DNA of 64,000 bases, from NCBI GenBank assembly GCA_018398585.1, contig JAGTTD010000006.1, positions 3,732,501-3,796,500 of the forward strand, read 5' to 3'. Of the stretch, positions 11,044-22,625 are shown in pieces. Position numbers and translations under genes: made by a program. The first letter of the stretch is position 1. The number at the start of each line of letters is the position of its first letter. The notes beneath the pieces were generated by a model that was given only the letters and a program-made list of their open reading frames with translations, made no database searches and was not told the origin of the DNA. The DNA comes from Simmondsia chinensis. Its lineage: Eukaryota; Streptophyta; Magnoliopsida; Caryophyllales; Simmondsiaceae.

Positions 11044-11127
11044 TGTAAAGACCTCTAACCCCCAATACAATTCTCACTACCTCCAAACAATTTATCGTTC
11101 CAAGAAAGTTTGCAAATTTAGCACCTC

Positions 11128-11808
11128 ATGGCAAGTATCACAATCAATCCCGATCGTTATTACAAATATTGCACTGTTGATGTAGAGAGATTATATGATA
11201 TTTTTCACAGTAATGCCAATTCCCCCAACCTCGACGTCCACATTAGCGTCTTATGTCACCACGTCATAAATGGTTATGAGGGCCCCGCCTACACCATCGG
11301 CTCCACTACGGTCATCCCGGACCAATTTGCCACATGGGGCAATCTTGTTGGCCTTCTCGCTCATCCCTACATGGACCTCCCCTCTAGTCATCAATGGAAT
11401 ATCTTCTCCCATCTTAATTCCATCATCTACTTTGTTGTTGCTGACCTTCCTCCACTGTTGTGTGATGTCCACACTAAACGCCGCCTACAATATCAAGTCA
11501 AGATCCGAATTGTTGTTGATGAAGAGGACGAGGACGAGGAGATAATTGACCAAGTTGCTAATATGTCATTCCAGGAGGCGTGCCCACCGGAGTATGATAA
11601 GCCAAACGGGATGGCAGTCACGGCAGTGCTGGAAAAGGTTTATGTAGCAATGGAAGAGTGTTGTGTTGTGTGTTATGAGGATATGAAACTAGCAGAGACA
11701 GCAGCAAGGCTACCGTGCAAGCACATGTTTCACCATACGTGCATTTTTAAGTGGTTAAGCGAGTATAGTCGTCTATGTCCTCTTTGCCGGTTTGAGTTAC
11801 CAATTTGA
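11128..11808 (+). CDS. R1: RING-H2 zinc-finger protein, likely E3 ubiquitin ligase
   Basis: 226 aa. A C-terminal RING-H2 domain has all eight zinc ligands: C179, C182, C197, H199, H202, C205, C217 and C220 (C3H2C3). Such domains bind E2 enzymes and transfer ubiquitin. The N-terminal 125 residues (MASITINPDRYYKYC..., HISVLCHHVINGYEGPAY, LPPLLCDVHTKRRLQYQVKI) match no domain I know and presumably bind the target. An acidic run (DEEDEDEE) spans about 131-138. No signal peptide or membrane segment is seen, so a cytosolic or nuclear location is likely. The start is the ATG after GCACCTC, conserved in all copies. Substrate unknown. Confidence 0.85.
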   Translation: MASITINPDRYYKYCTVDVERLYDIFHSNANSPNLDVHISVLCHHVINGYEGPAYTIGSTTVIPDQFATWGNLVGLLAHPYMDLPSSHQWNIFSHLNSIIYFVVADLPPLLCDVHTKRRLQYQVKIRIVVDEEDEDEEIIDQVANMSFQEACPPEYDKPNGMAVTAVLEKVYVAMEECCVVCYEDMKLAETAARLPCKHMFHHTCIFKWLSEYSRLCPLCRFELPI

Positions 11809-12156
11809 GTTTAGTTTGCATTTTTTTTTTATTTTCTTCAAAACAATATAAGTTGGATTCAAATTCATAAGAAATATATGAAAAGAAACATGAATTATTA
11901 AATGGATATATATTTTATGGGTAGTTTGATTTCTTTGTATTTATAATTTTAGAGGGACTTTGTTAATGTTTGTATTATAGTAGGAGTGTAAATGTGTTAG
12001 CTTCTTCTTGAATTTTAGATGTAACCTATTTTTGACCTGTGTAACCTATTTTTTTTCAAAATTTTCTATAATTTATATTCCAAATTATAATACAGCAGTT
12101 CAGGCTTATCTATAATTTAAACTTATTTCAGATTGTCTATAATTTAAATTCCATCG

Positions 12157-12762
12157 TAACGTCAATTCCCCTTACCCTGACTTCCGTATCAGCCTCTTAT
12201 GTCGCCACATCATAAATGGCTACCACTAACTTGCCTACTCCATCGGTGCCACTGAGGTCATCGCAGACCAACCTGCCACTTGACTTCATCTTGTTGGCCT
12301 ATTCGCTCACCCCCACATGGGCCTCCACTCAAGTGATCAATGGAATGCCTATTTCAATGTCTGTTCTACCATCTCCTCTGTTGTTGCTGTCCTTCCTCCA
12401 CTGTGCAGTGGCCACACTAGACACCGCCTACAGTATCTAGTTGAGATCCAGCTTGTCACCGTTGAAGAAAATGAGGATGAGGAGGATGACGAGGAGGTAA
12501 TTGAAGAAGTTGCTGATATGTTATTTCAAGAGGCAGGCCCACTTGAGTACGATAAGTCGGATGCGGTGGTCGTCAGGGCAGTGTTGGACGAGGTTAAGGT
12601 GGCAAAAGAAGAGTGTTGTGCGTTTGTTATGAGGAGATGAAGGTGGCAAAGATAGCAGCATGGCTACCGTGTGGGCATGTTTTTCACTATGCGTGCATTT
12701 TCAAACGGTTAAGCGAGTATGGTCGTTGATGTCCTTTTTGCCGATTTGAGTTACCAATTTGA
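12157..12762 (+). pseudogene. 5'-truncated RING-H2 pseudogene
   Basis: Homology to R1 begins abruptly at about codon 30 (AACGTCAATTCCCC) and runs to the terminal ELPI-stop. Frame is lost several times: early indels, one missing base in the first ligand group (TGTTGTGCGTTTGTT, where R1 has TGTTGTGTTGTGTGTT), and TGA in place of the codon before the last CxxC. No start region or promoter is attached. It is a lineage distinct from both R1 and R2. Confidence 0.8.
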
Positions 12763-13371
12763 GTATAACAGTATAAGTTGGATTCTAATTTGAATAGAAT
12801 ATGTGAAAAGAAACATGAATTGGTGAATGGATATATGTTTTATGGGTAGTTTGATTTCTTTGTATTTGTATTAGAGGGATACTCTGTTAATGTGAGTATT
12901 GTATTAGGAGTGTAAACAAAATAGCTTCTTCTTTAATTTGAGTTTGAATCGGGCCATTGCGGAACATTCAAATTTTTCTTAAACTCGATTTAGTAAGATT
13001 ACCAAAATATTATACCATATTCGAGACATCCGCGATTTAAACCGATTACAAAATTGTCTATAATATATATTATAAATTAGAATACACTTGTCCGAACTTG
13101 CCCCTATATGAGTCTAAACCAGACAAGCGGCCAAACTTGCAAATGTCATTCTATTTTACGCGATTTTATAAGAAATTTATGTTTGATACTGGGCTCAACT
13201 ACACTTGTTAATGTAATTTATCGAAAAAACTTGTCAATGTAATTAAAAAACACGTAATTTATCCAATATTTTTACGCAATGCTTGTTTAAGTATAATACA
13301 ACTTGAAATTATATCTGAATTGGGAAAAAAAATGTATTCGTTTTTTTTTTGTAATTTATCATGTAAATATT

Positions 13372-13889
13372 TGGAGATGTAAACGAGCCGAGCAGAGCCG
13401 ACCACCCCCTTGTTCGAACTCGAGTTCAAGCCGAGCTCTTATCGAGCATTTCAAACCTTTGTTCAAACTCGGTTCCATAAGATTTTAGTGCGTTCGATAC
13501 TCGGCTTGGCTCGGCTCGTTAGGCTTATCAAGTTGAGTCGAGCTCACTATTAAGCCGAGTTGTGCTCGTTATCAAGCCCAGTTGAGCTTAAAACCTAGCC
13601 GAGTTTGCTATCGAGCCGAGCTTGCTACCGAGCCGAGCTTTTTAAGTTATTATGGAATCATTTTCGAACCAATACCAGCTGTTAACGAGTCCTTAACGTG
13701 CTTTTAATAGTTCTTATCGAGCCCCTTAATGAGCTCTTATTAAACTGTTCACTAACATTAACGAGCCGAGTACCCATTTGTTCGAACTCGGCTCAATAAG
13801 CTAACGAGCCCTCATAATGAATATGAATAAGCCCTAATCAATTTCGAACTCGAGTAGTCCGTTGAATGTTCGGTTCGTTTGCACCCCAA
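13372..13889. mobile_element. hAT-like non-autonomous element, older copy
   Basis: It is dense in GAGCCGAG/GCTCGGCTC words. The ends are roughly inverted (GATGTAAACGAGCCGAGC at the left; GTTCGGTTCGTTTGCACCCC at the right), resembling the hAT insert at 47946-48580. I could not find an 8-bp target duplication, so the borders are approximate. Confidence 0.5.
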
Positions 13890-14098
13890 TCCATGGCCCG
13901 TTTCAACTTGTGGTGTTGTATTCCTGATGGATTCTTTCCTGCTTGTCTGTTTTTATATTCTATTTTTGTCTTGTTTTCCTATTTTGTCTTGGTTTATTTA
14001 TATTTGCTTATTAATCTCCGCTTTTATGGGGGTTGACTATAGCCTCGTTTGTACAAGTTACTGTTTTATAATGCGCGATGTTGCTAATTTTAAAAAAA
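13890..14098 (+). mobile_element. LINE 3' tail fragment
   Basis: A T-rich tract ends in GATGTTGCTAATTTTAAAAAAAAA, a diverged form of the LINE tail seen at 17010-17032. The small ORF in it is compositional. Confidence 0.45.
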
Positions 14099-14104
14099 AA
14101 ATTC

Positions 14105-14736
14105 ATATGTTATTATTTGTATCAATTTAATTCTTTTTAGTCAATTTTGTTTAAAAAATAGTGATAAAACAGGATAAAGAGGTATTCTTATTTAACAATT
14201 AGATAAAAAGATAAGGATAATGAGAATTATAGATAAAATAAGGACAAAATTAACCAAATTTTGTTTAAAAGATTAACCTACCCTTTTGACCCATGGATTT
14301 ACTTTTGTTTTTTTCAATAAAATTTTATCATACTCTTACGTAAAAAAGTTCCTAGTTTCTCAGTCACTTCTCTCAGAAAAGACTTCCCTTTTAAATTGGA
14401 ATTTATAGGAAGTGGGTAATTGTGATACGAATTGGAATTGAAATAGAAAGAAATTAACTAGACAGCAGTAAAATATGGAAATTAAGAGATAGGGAAGAAG
14501 ATGTAAAAGATAACATTTCATTTTTATTAGTACCTTGCATTATATTAGTACCCTAAATAAATACCTAATTTGGTTATGCCTCAATTTAAAGATGGAGAAT
14601 TTTCCAGTTTTTTTGAAAACTTTTCTATAGGAAAAAAAAAAAAAAAGAATAAATTGGCCGAGGGGTCAATTCTTGAGATAACTACAAGATAGTTGTCAAA
14701 TCTTTAGCCCGGGGTCTGATCAGGTCTCTCTCTCTT

Positions 14737-14779
<43 letters not shown>

Positions 14780-14834
14780 TAGTGAGGTCATATATATATA
14801 TATATATATACACTAGTGAGGTCAAGTCCAGTTC
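14105..14834. other. Spacer leading into LINE unit L1
   Basis: No gene. From about 14260 it is shared with 42555-43130 and, inverted, with about 28945-29130. It contains two (TA)n microsatellites (about 14741-14774 and 14791-14810), each followed by CACTAGTGAGGTCA. Confidence 0.5.
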
Positions 14835-16728
14835 ATGCCATTCGGGTCATGCGATTTTCGAGACCGATCGGTGAGATCTGCAAGGGGCACCTATTCGTCA
14901 ACCCCCATCTCCAAACACCGAGGTGCAACACCCACCGCCGGCCCCCATCAATTCCCACCTTCAATTTCAACCCCAATCACCATCTCCCTTCACCTCCCAT
15001 CATCACCATCACCGCCACCACCTCTTCATTTCCAATATCAGCCATCACTAACTCCATCTTCACCATCACCCTCCGTCATCCACATTCCCTCCTACTTATG
15101 GCCATCTCCGCCACCACCAGGTGCAAACCCCCTGCCCCAACGATACTCTTCTCTCTCCTTATTTCTCATCTCCATCGTTATGGGGGTGTCTATTTTCGTT
15201 GATGGACTACATGAAAGAACGCCTAATTCTTGGCTTAAAGCCGTTTTTCCTGGCTTTAAGTCAATTTACGATACTTTTGTGCCTCTTAAGAAAAGGTTGA
15301 GGTCAAGATTGTCTTACGGTTTTGTCTGGTTCTCGGAGTTCGGCGAAGCGGCGCGGGCGATTACATCCATGGATGGTAGATGGGTGATGGGGGCTAAACT
15401 CAGAGTTCAATGGGCTAACATAATCAGAAGTTCATTTGCTTCTACGGTGCGAAATCAGCCTCAACCTAGGGCTCCCACTCAGTTCAGAAACGAGGAAGAA
15501 ATTCAGGATCAGGAGAGGGTCGAGGACTCTGCATTTGTTAACACTCCGAAGATTGTGGTATCAAAGACCAATAAGAGCCTGGAGGCTTGGCTTGAGCGGG
15601 CTTTAATTGTGCATACGTCTGAGGAAGCTAGCCTTGATGATATTCTTACGTTTATCACCAAGAACAATCTCTACGGGTTGACCCCTAGAGGGTTAAGCAC
15701 TTCCTCCTTTATCCTGGTTTGTAATTCAGTGGACTCCCTTGAGTCCTGCAATGGGCTGTGCCTTGAGATCCTTTTGGGGAAATTCAAAGAGGTATATAAG
15801 TATAATGGCGAGACCCTTGGATCTGTTGAAAGAAGGGTGTGGATTGAGGTTTATGGATTGCCCCTTCAATGTTGGTCTAAGGATTGCTTCACAGATTTCT
15901 CAAAATTGTGGGAGAAGTTCGTCACAATGGATTCTAGGACGTCCGCCATGAGGTGTGTTGATGTTGCTAGGTTCCTTATTGACACTTTCTCAACTACATA
16001 CATTCATCAGACAGTCCAAGTTCAGTTTAGTGGGGGATCATGTTTGTTTTAATCAAGGAGGGTAATTCTGAGGTAATTCCAGACTATTCATCCAGAGTTG
16101 TTGCTTTAGCGGCTTCGACTATTCATCCAAGTTCAGTTTAGTGGGGGATCATGATGTCCGAGAAAATCAACATCTTCTTCTCCTCCTCCCGTGGGTCGAG
16201 GAGGCTACCTTTGAGGCTTTACAGCTTAATACTCAGATATCGCCTTTTGAGAGTGAAGTTCGAGAAAATATCAGCGACAATGACCCTTTAGACTCTGGTA
16301 CCGAATTCCCACCGGGCTTTGAGCCTCCGGACTCGCTTAAATACCGTAATATTGAGGCTAGTACACTTGAGAAATACCATGTGTCTGTGCCGTTTAGGGA
16401 GGGACCTAGCTTAACTCGGAGGAAAAACGGGAAATTGCATACAACAAAAAGGGGCAGGCGAGCCCTAAAGTGTAAGCCGAAAGAGAAGGAGAAGCAGGAA
16501 CTTTAGAAATTTCTGAAGGACGTGTCGCCTGGTAGTAATTCGCAGAAGCGGACAAAGAACATTAGAAAGAAGAAGAAGAAGAACTTGGTGAATCGGGGCA
16601 ACCATGTCGCTGATGCTGATCAAACTGAGGAAGCAGTCCGAGTAATAGAGATGGGAGAAAGATTAGGCTTGGATTTTAAGGGTGTCAATCCGACTATGGT
16701 GAGTGCTATTCTTCATGGAAGGCTGTGA
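14835..16728 (+). pseudogene. LINE ORF1 (RRM + DUF4283-like), broken, L1
   Basis: The first frame (14835-16052, 405 codons) has a Pro/Ser-rich N-terminus. An RRM-like fold follows at about residues 115-195 (VSIFVDGLHERTPNSWL, then YGFVWFSEFGEAARAI, then GAKLRVQW). A DUF4283-type region follows (about 245-395, SLEAWLERALIVH ... RVWIEVYGLPLQCW). This is the RNA-binding ORF1 plan of plant L1-like LINEs. The frame then shifts. C-terminal pieces continue at 16141-16506 and 16522-16728, split by TAG (CAG in L3). About 350 bases present in L3 are missing at 16120 and replaced by copied local sequence. Confidence 0.75.
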
Positions 16729-17032
16729 TGGGTTTTTGTTTTTTTGGCTTCTTGGTGCCTTACGTTCAGTTTTCGGTTGTGAGTGTCCTGGTCTTCAGTT
16801 GGAGTCTGTGCGTCAATTTGCTCTCTGTTCCTGCCATTTGGTTGGTTTTTTGTTTTTCGTTGTTTTTGTGTGCTCGTGTTTGTGGTGTGTTTGTTTTCCC
16901 TGTTTCTGTTTTTCTTTGGGTTTTTTTTTTGTTGTCTCTTGTTTTCCTGCTCTTGTTCGAGTGGGTTCAGGTCTCACTTTGTCGAGTGGCCTGCTTATTT
17001 CGTGGCTCTGTCGCTAATTATCCAAAAAAAAA
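14835..17032 (+). mobile_element. ORF1-only LINE, copy L1
   Basis: ORF1 remnants are followed directly by a roughly 300-bp T-rich 3' UTR and a poly-A tail (17024-17032). There is no endonuclease/reverse-transcriptase ORF2, so the element depended on others to move. It shares flanks and a frameshift with the copies at 26469-28942 and 43134-45618, so the three are segmental duplicates of one insertion. Confidence 0.75.
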
Positions 17033-17599
17033 TCCCGTACGATATATGAAAAGTGTTTACAATTTGAAAAATATAAAATATTACGTCCACATATCTCATT
17101 GTTTTAAACTAAAATTATCTCTTTCTTACAATTATTAAACTATTTTTTAAAAAACATCATGCTAATTTAGTCTAAAGTTTATTGACTCAAAATCTTATAC
17201 GCAAATGTTTATAAAAAAAAAAAAATGTATGTCTCCAACTTAAATGTAAGGGTGAATTCATTCATAAGAAAGTCATGGCCTATAATGTTTGGAATTGGAG
17301 GTTTTTGAGAGAAGTGGTGACTTTACAATAATGTATAAGATTATTATAATATTATTTCTTTCGTAATTTACTATAGTGTAAAGTACATACATTGAGCATC
17401 ATATAGGGAATTTAACAATAACATACGTCAGTCTATAGAAAAGTTGTCCTTCAATTGTACTGAAATATTGTTTCTTTTGTAGTTAAATAGAGTGTGAATT
17501 ACATACTGAAATATTGTTTCTTTCATAGTTAACTACAGTGTGAATTACATACATTGAGCATCATTTAGGGAAATTAACAATAACTTAATTCAGTCGATG

Positions 17600-18398
17600 C
17601 AAAATTTACTTTCTACGTAATCAAATACTTGTGTGCAGATCTTTATAGCCCAAAATATTCTAAAGTTGAACCTCTAAAATTTATATATTTTATTAATTAT
17701 GACAAATTTAAGACGATACTTCAATCATTATTTCATTATATAGAAGTTGAACTTCATATTGCCTCAAACATTATGAAATTAAACTTCAAATACAAAGTAG
17801 ATTTAAATAAATCAAATAATTCAAATATATTGACTCAAAACATTCTAAAGTTGAACTTATAAGATTTATATATTGTATTAATTATGACAAATTCAAGGCC
17901 ATACTTCAATCATGAGATAATGTATTATATATAAATATTGAGAACTATAAAATACATTACAAAATTTATGAAAAATATGGCGCCATACTTCAATCATTAT
18001 AAATCATAGACCATACTTTTTTTTTTAAAACAGGACCAAAGGCGATACTTCCATCATTAAATAATGTATGACATATTAAAATTAAGAAATACAAAATACA
18101 CTCATTAAATTTTAAAATATATTGTCCAAAATTATTATAAACTAAATTCTCATAATTTATGTAATTAAACTTTTATAATTTAATAATTGAAATATATTGC
18201 TCCAAACATTATGAAATTAAACTTCAAATACAAAGTACATTTAAATACATCAAATAATTTAAAGAAGATAATTCAAATATATTGCCCTAAAACATTTTAA
18301 AGATGAATTTATAAAATTTATATATTTTATTAATTATGATAAATTCAAGATCATACTTTAATCATGAAATAATATATTAAATATAAATGTTGAGAATA
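17600..18398 (-). repeat. AT-rich tandem-repeat array, shortest version
   Basis: Degenerate repeats around TCATAATTAATAAAATACATAAATTTTATAAGTTC and AATGTTTGGAGCAATATATT (minus strand), parts of a roughly 451-bp monomer better seen at 24600-25860. The array is cut at 18398, where the inverted P unit begins. Confidence 0.6.
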
Positions 18399-18674
18399 CA
18401 AGTTTAGTACTTAATAATATTAATTTTTCTCATTAATTGAATCATCTTATGTAGAAACAAAATTTAGAACTTAATAATATTATTTTTTTTAAATAATGAT
18501 CTCCAATTTTCAAAATAACACAAAAAATTGAAGAAACTTTTTTACTATTTTATTTGTAAATATGCAAATGGAACATATATATTGTATGGCTCTTATTATT
18601 AATTTGAGAATCCAACAAGCCAAATCACATATTAGGCCTTATTACTAACATATATACAACTACGTCTCGATAAT
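18399..18674. other. Rearrangement junction and P 3' flank
   Basis: TTTAGTACTTAATAATATTA at 18403-18422 is a near copy of TTTAGAACTTAATAATATTA at about 18458-18477. The next bases are the b-type 3' flank of the P gene on the minus strand. The junction therefore carries a short templated insert. Confidence 0.6.
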
Positions 18675-19073
18675 TTATGGGGATCCCGCAGGTTGTTGAT
18701 CAATTATTTCAAGACAAGTAGTCCAAATAATATCCTGCCTTCTGAGAATTTCAGCAATTTGTTGCCATTTAAAATTTTCTTTGGCGAGAATTGACTTTGT
18801 CATGGAATTGTGGCACGTACTTTCCAAGCTTAATAAGTCTCTGCATAACTTATTGTTGATCCCAGAATCAACTCCTTTAAATACGTATTCAAATATAGCA
18901 TCACCAGACAAGGGATCCATTTTATATGTGCAAGCTTCTACATAGGATTCAGAGCTCGGGTCAAAACTCGGGACGAAATCGATGTCACGTCCCAATGCAC
19001 TTGCAGTGCATGATGTAGCAAGGAGCATAAAGATGGCTAAGTATGCCACAAGAGGTAGAGTTTTAGTATCCAT
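18675..19073 (-). CDS. P-a/b mosaic: secreted prolamin-like protein
   Basis: 132 aa with an intact signal peptide and the four cysteines. The first half is a-form (MDTKT, SALGRD, KMDPLSGD). From GINNKLCRD to RRQDIIWTTCLE it is b-form. The end EIIDQQPAGSP is a-form again, followed by the b-form stop and 3' flank. The mixture points to gene conversion or exchange between P-a and P-b. The TATA region differs from other copies (minus-strand CCTATATAAACACAATG at about 19165-19181). It is divergent from T2 at 19901. Confidence 0.85.
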   Translation of the reverse strand: MDTKTLPLVAYLAIFMLLATSCTASALGRDIDFVPSFDPSSESYVEACTYKMDPLSGDAIFEYVFKGVDSGINNKLCRDLLSLESTCHNSMTKSILAKENFKWQQIAEILRRQDIIWTTCLEIIDQQPAGSP

Positions 19074-19439
19074 GACTTTTGTGCTTTAATCTTATTTGAC
19101 ACTTTAAACTGATAAAAAAGATATGAGATATATAAAACTTAGTGAATGATGCTATTAGGATACTACATTGTGTTTATATAGGAAAGAAATAAGGAAAAAA
19201 AAAAAACGTTGAAGATAAGTTTTGTTAGTATTTTACAAATGTTACATGAGTTATTAAGCGCAATTAATATTGTACGTTTATCAACTAATATTGATAAATG
19301 TTAAAATAAGAATATTTTTATGAACGACATAACTTAATCTATACATTGAAAGTTAATATGGCTAGATATTAATTTTCGACATGTGAACCATGTGTTCTTC
19401 CTCAAACAATAAGGCAACAAACAGAACTTAGAATTTCAT

Positions 19440-19690
19440 TTTTTTTCGTAATTAGCGACAAGGTCGCGGAATAAAGCAGGCCGTTCGACACAAGCGAGGT
19501 GCAGGACACCCGTAAGAAAACAAGGACCAGAAAAAAAAAAACAAGTACAAACAACATAAATAAAATACAAATAGAGCCAACAGACGCTGGAAAACTATAG
19601 ATGCTAAAAATAAAACAAGGAGTGCTACGATCAATCGGGTTAGGAGATGAGAGCACAGCATCAAAGCCAAAAAGGATGATAGGTAAGTCA
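19440..19690 (-). mobile_element. 5'-truncated LINE tail between P and T2, copy 2
   Basis: Inverted equivalent of 3050-3303 with the A tail at 19440-19447. Its presence in all three T2/P intergenic regions shows it was there before the duplications. Confidence 0.65.
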
Positions 19691-19900
19691 AAAATTACTT
19701 TAAGAATTTTGTATTAATTGTCCTTCATTACTAACACAATCGTTATTGTAGAGAGCCATTAATTTTTTTTTTCCCACCCATTTTTCCTTTATAAATAGAT
19801 GATGTTAAATTCTTGTAGCATCATTCATTAAAAATATCATCTACTCGCATCTCATATTTTATCAATTAAAATAAAATAAGATTTTATTGCAAAACCCATC

Positions 19901-20305
19901 ATGAAGACCGGAGCTCTGCCTATTATGACTTATTCTATATCACTGGTTCTTCTTGTTACATCAATTCTAGCAAATGCAATTGGAAGCAACCTTGACCCCA
20001 TCCCAACATCTGATCCAGATTTCGCAAACCGTGTGGAAGATTGCCTACACAAAATAGATCCCCTGTCTGGTGAAGCTATATTTGAATTCATCTTTACAGG
20101 TTCTAGTATCAATCTTGCCTCTTGCAGTGACCTACTAAAGTTGGGCAGGACATGCCACGATATTATGACCCAATCTATTTTGATTAAGGAACATTTTGAA
20201 AGGCAAGCAATCCGTGAAATTCTCAAAAGGCATGATGGTATCTGGAACATTTGCAGTGAAGTTTTTGATCAACAGCCTGTGGCATCCCCAAAACTTTCCT
20301 TGTAA
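19901..20305 (+). CDS. T2: secreted prolamin-like protein, copy 2
   Basis: 134 aa, identical in protein and DNA across the whole coding sequence to 2441-2845, in inverted orientation about 17 kb away. It has the signal peptide and C48, C75, C85, C118. The upstream TATA box TATAAATA (about 19790-19797) and the divergent partner P (18675) are retained. Identity this high, while the neighbouring P genes differ, suggests a very recent copy or gene conversion between inverted arms. Confidence 0.85.
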   Translation: MKTGALPIMTYSISLVLLVTSILANAIGSNLDPIPTSDPDFANRVEDCLHKIDPLSGEAIFEFIFTGSSINLASCSDLLKLGRTCHDIMTQSILIKEHFERQAIREILKRHDGIWNICSEVFDQQPVASPKLSL

Positions 20306-22067
20306 CAGTTGCATGTTTGAAAAGAGCCTATTATAAATAAGAGTCGTACAAATGAAAAATTAATGTGTCAAAATTTTCTTGCTATCTTGAGAAGTGAATA
20401 TTATGTTAAAATGAATGGTGCATGTTATACAGTACGGATTTTCGTTGGTAAGTAAGAAATTAATTTATGTAAATATGATTGCTGATACTATTGCCACATA
20501 ACTTATTTAAGAAGATAATATACAATTTAAGTGATACTAAAAGACTCAATTTTCGATGAGCTCGAAAATTCAAATCTAGATGTTAATGAACTAAAAAATA
20601 GAAATAATTTCAAAATATATAACAAATATCAGAATAAGTTTATTAATCTTTTATCGTGCAAACTTTGGAAAAGGTTATGTTTCTCGATTTAGTTGGTAGC
20701 AAAGGAACACAACTTCCTATTTTCGATCAGTTGAAAGCAAAAGGATAAACCCTAATAACTAGGTAAAGGATAAAGTGTATCTTGATGATATAGTACGGTC
20801 TGCTGTATAAGATGTCATTGTTCATTGGTACTTTAGCATTTTCCAACAAAAATTTATGGAATTTTGACAGAAATGTACCTAATTGATAAAATTTTGAACC
20901 TTAAGATATTTAAGTGATAAAACTTTTAGACCTTAAGAATCCCTATTGTATGTATTATTGAAAATGTCAGATATCTGGGTAATAAATGGTCAAACTTTGG
21001 ATACCTATATGATAATATCTTCAAAGCTAAACCCTTAAGTAGAACACTTCAATAATTTTTTTATCAGTTGAAAACACACCTCAAATTATTTAGTGAAAAA
21101 CAATAAAATCTCATGCAAGTATCTATATTTTAATTTGAAGTGTTTAACTTCCCCTACCCCTTATGAAAACCCTTCATTTTGCCTATTTGCCTATTTCTAG
21201 AATCTATATACATTTTCATGAAAACTAATTCATAAATTATTTAAGGTACTTGCCATAGTGGTCTCATGCTTTTTATATTATATTTGAATATCCTGTGCTC
21301 AATCCCTGTTTACTACAACTTCTTCATTCTTTTGGTGTGTCCTTTTTTCTAATATATCCGAGGTCCAGTAGTAAAAATATTTTTACATTCTTCAATATCA
21401 TAATACATTTACATAAAAACTAATTCATAAATTAATTTGACAATGTAATTGTTAATGATAAATTAAATATCCTGAACCTAAATACAAGAAAGATATTTCT
21501 TTTAAAATATTTATTAGAACTATAGAATTGACATTAAAATACTAATAAAAGATAGTCCATAATATTTGAAATGTCGTTAAGATATCCTGAATATTGAAAA
21601 TATTTTTCAATACCATAGGCTTTACAAGAACCAATTACAATATTGTCTTTCGAAGAGCGTACAATAAATAATATATACGCAACAAATATCGAGGTAAGCA
21701 ACATGTCAAGCTTTACAATTTCGTAGCAATTAGATACGACCTAACAATGGCATATTTTCATTGTAGATAAGCGAAGAAAATTAAGGGGACCTAGCACGGA
21801 AAGCAAACATAACAACCACCTTTTTTGGAATCATGTTCCCTATCTTTTGTGAAATAATATTCATACTTAATACAGTGTAAATTTTGTTTATATTTTTATT
21901 TCTTTGAATTAGGAAATATATTTTGTCATTTTTTTGATTGAAAACTTTCACAATTACAGCTATGAGAATTATATAAATTGAATAAGATTATAGCCAACTA
22001 ATCAAACAAAAGTTTATTTCAATGCAAAAAATTCTCGGCTGTAAAATATAATGACAAATAAATACCG
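20306..22067. other. T2 3' flank and Helitron interior, copy 2
   Basis: No gene. Near-identical inverted copy of 681-2440. Candidate Helitron 5' end TCTATATACATTTTC at 21201-21215, preceded by A, is unconfirmed. Confidence 0.5.
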
Positions 22068-22095
22068 CCCGTGCATCGCACGGGAACAAACCTAG
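22068..22095 (+). mobile_element. Helitron 3' terminus, copy 2
   Basis: Hairpin CCCGTGCATCGCACGGG (22068-22084), 7 nt, CTAG (22092-22095), then T. The flank beyond it matches that of copy 3 (49498 and lower, inverted) but not copy 1. Confidence 0.8.
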
Positions 22096-22625
22096 TTTAG
22101 TTAAATAATAAAGTTTTCACTATACAAACATAATTTTGTTATTTTATTTATTTATTTTTAAATTTTTTCGTAATCAGAATTTTTTTAATTTATCCATGTG
22201 CAATTTTCGATATATGATAATATTGTTTTTCTCAAAAAAAAAATTGGAGATTTTAATGTGGGTTAGATGCAAATATATTTAAATTGTTTTATTTAAAATG
22301 CTTAAGATATGTAAGTTCTTTTTTTCTTTTAATTGTAGTCGACTAATTAATAGTTTAATTGAATGCACTTTAAAGCATATGTTAGAAAAACTATTCTTTT
22401 ATTGATATTAATATCTAATTATTTATATTTTTAATTAATTAATTTGTTAATAATGCAATAAATGAAAACAATGTAATTTTAGTTTGGAAAGAGAGATAAT
22501 TTAACAAAAATAAATTATAACATAACTTGATAGGTCAACATAAAATGATCAGATCAGAGATTAACTCAATCCGGGGTCAACCAAATCCAAGGTTAAACCA
22601 AACATGAATAACCTAAAAATAATAA
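22096..22625. other. AT-rich spacer with dispersed repeat
   Basis: No gene. About 22440-22620 is an inverted fragment of the GGTTGACC-rich dispersed repeat found in the R1 upstream spacers. Confidence 0.5.

Noticed and set aside
12216..12640. Two ORFs at 12216-12440 and 12317-12640 as separate genes
   Set aside because: They are pieces of one RING pseudogene in different frames.
13303..13488. 61-aa ORF
   Set aside because: Falls in the hAT-like GAGCCGAG repeat.
16703..17138. Overlapping hydrophobic ORFs (also 3054-3308, 19402-19691, 26361-26797, 45289-45635, 51918-52180)
   Set aside because: All lie in T-rich LINE 3' UTRs. The Phe/Leu/Cys/Val-rich translations come from base composition and are open in several frames at once.
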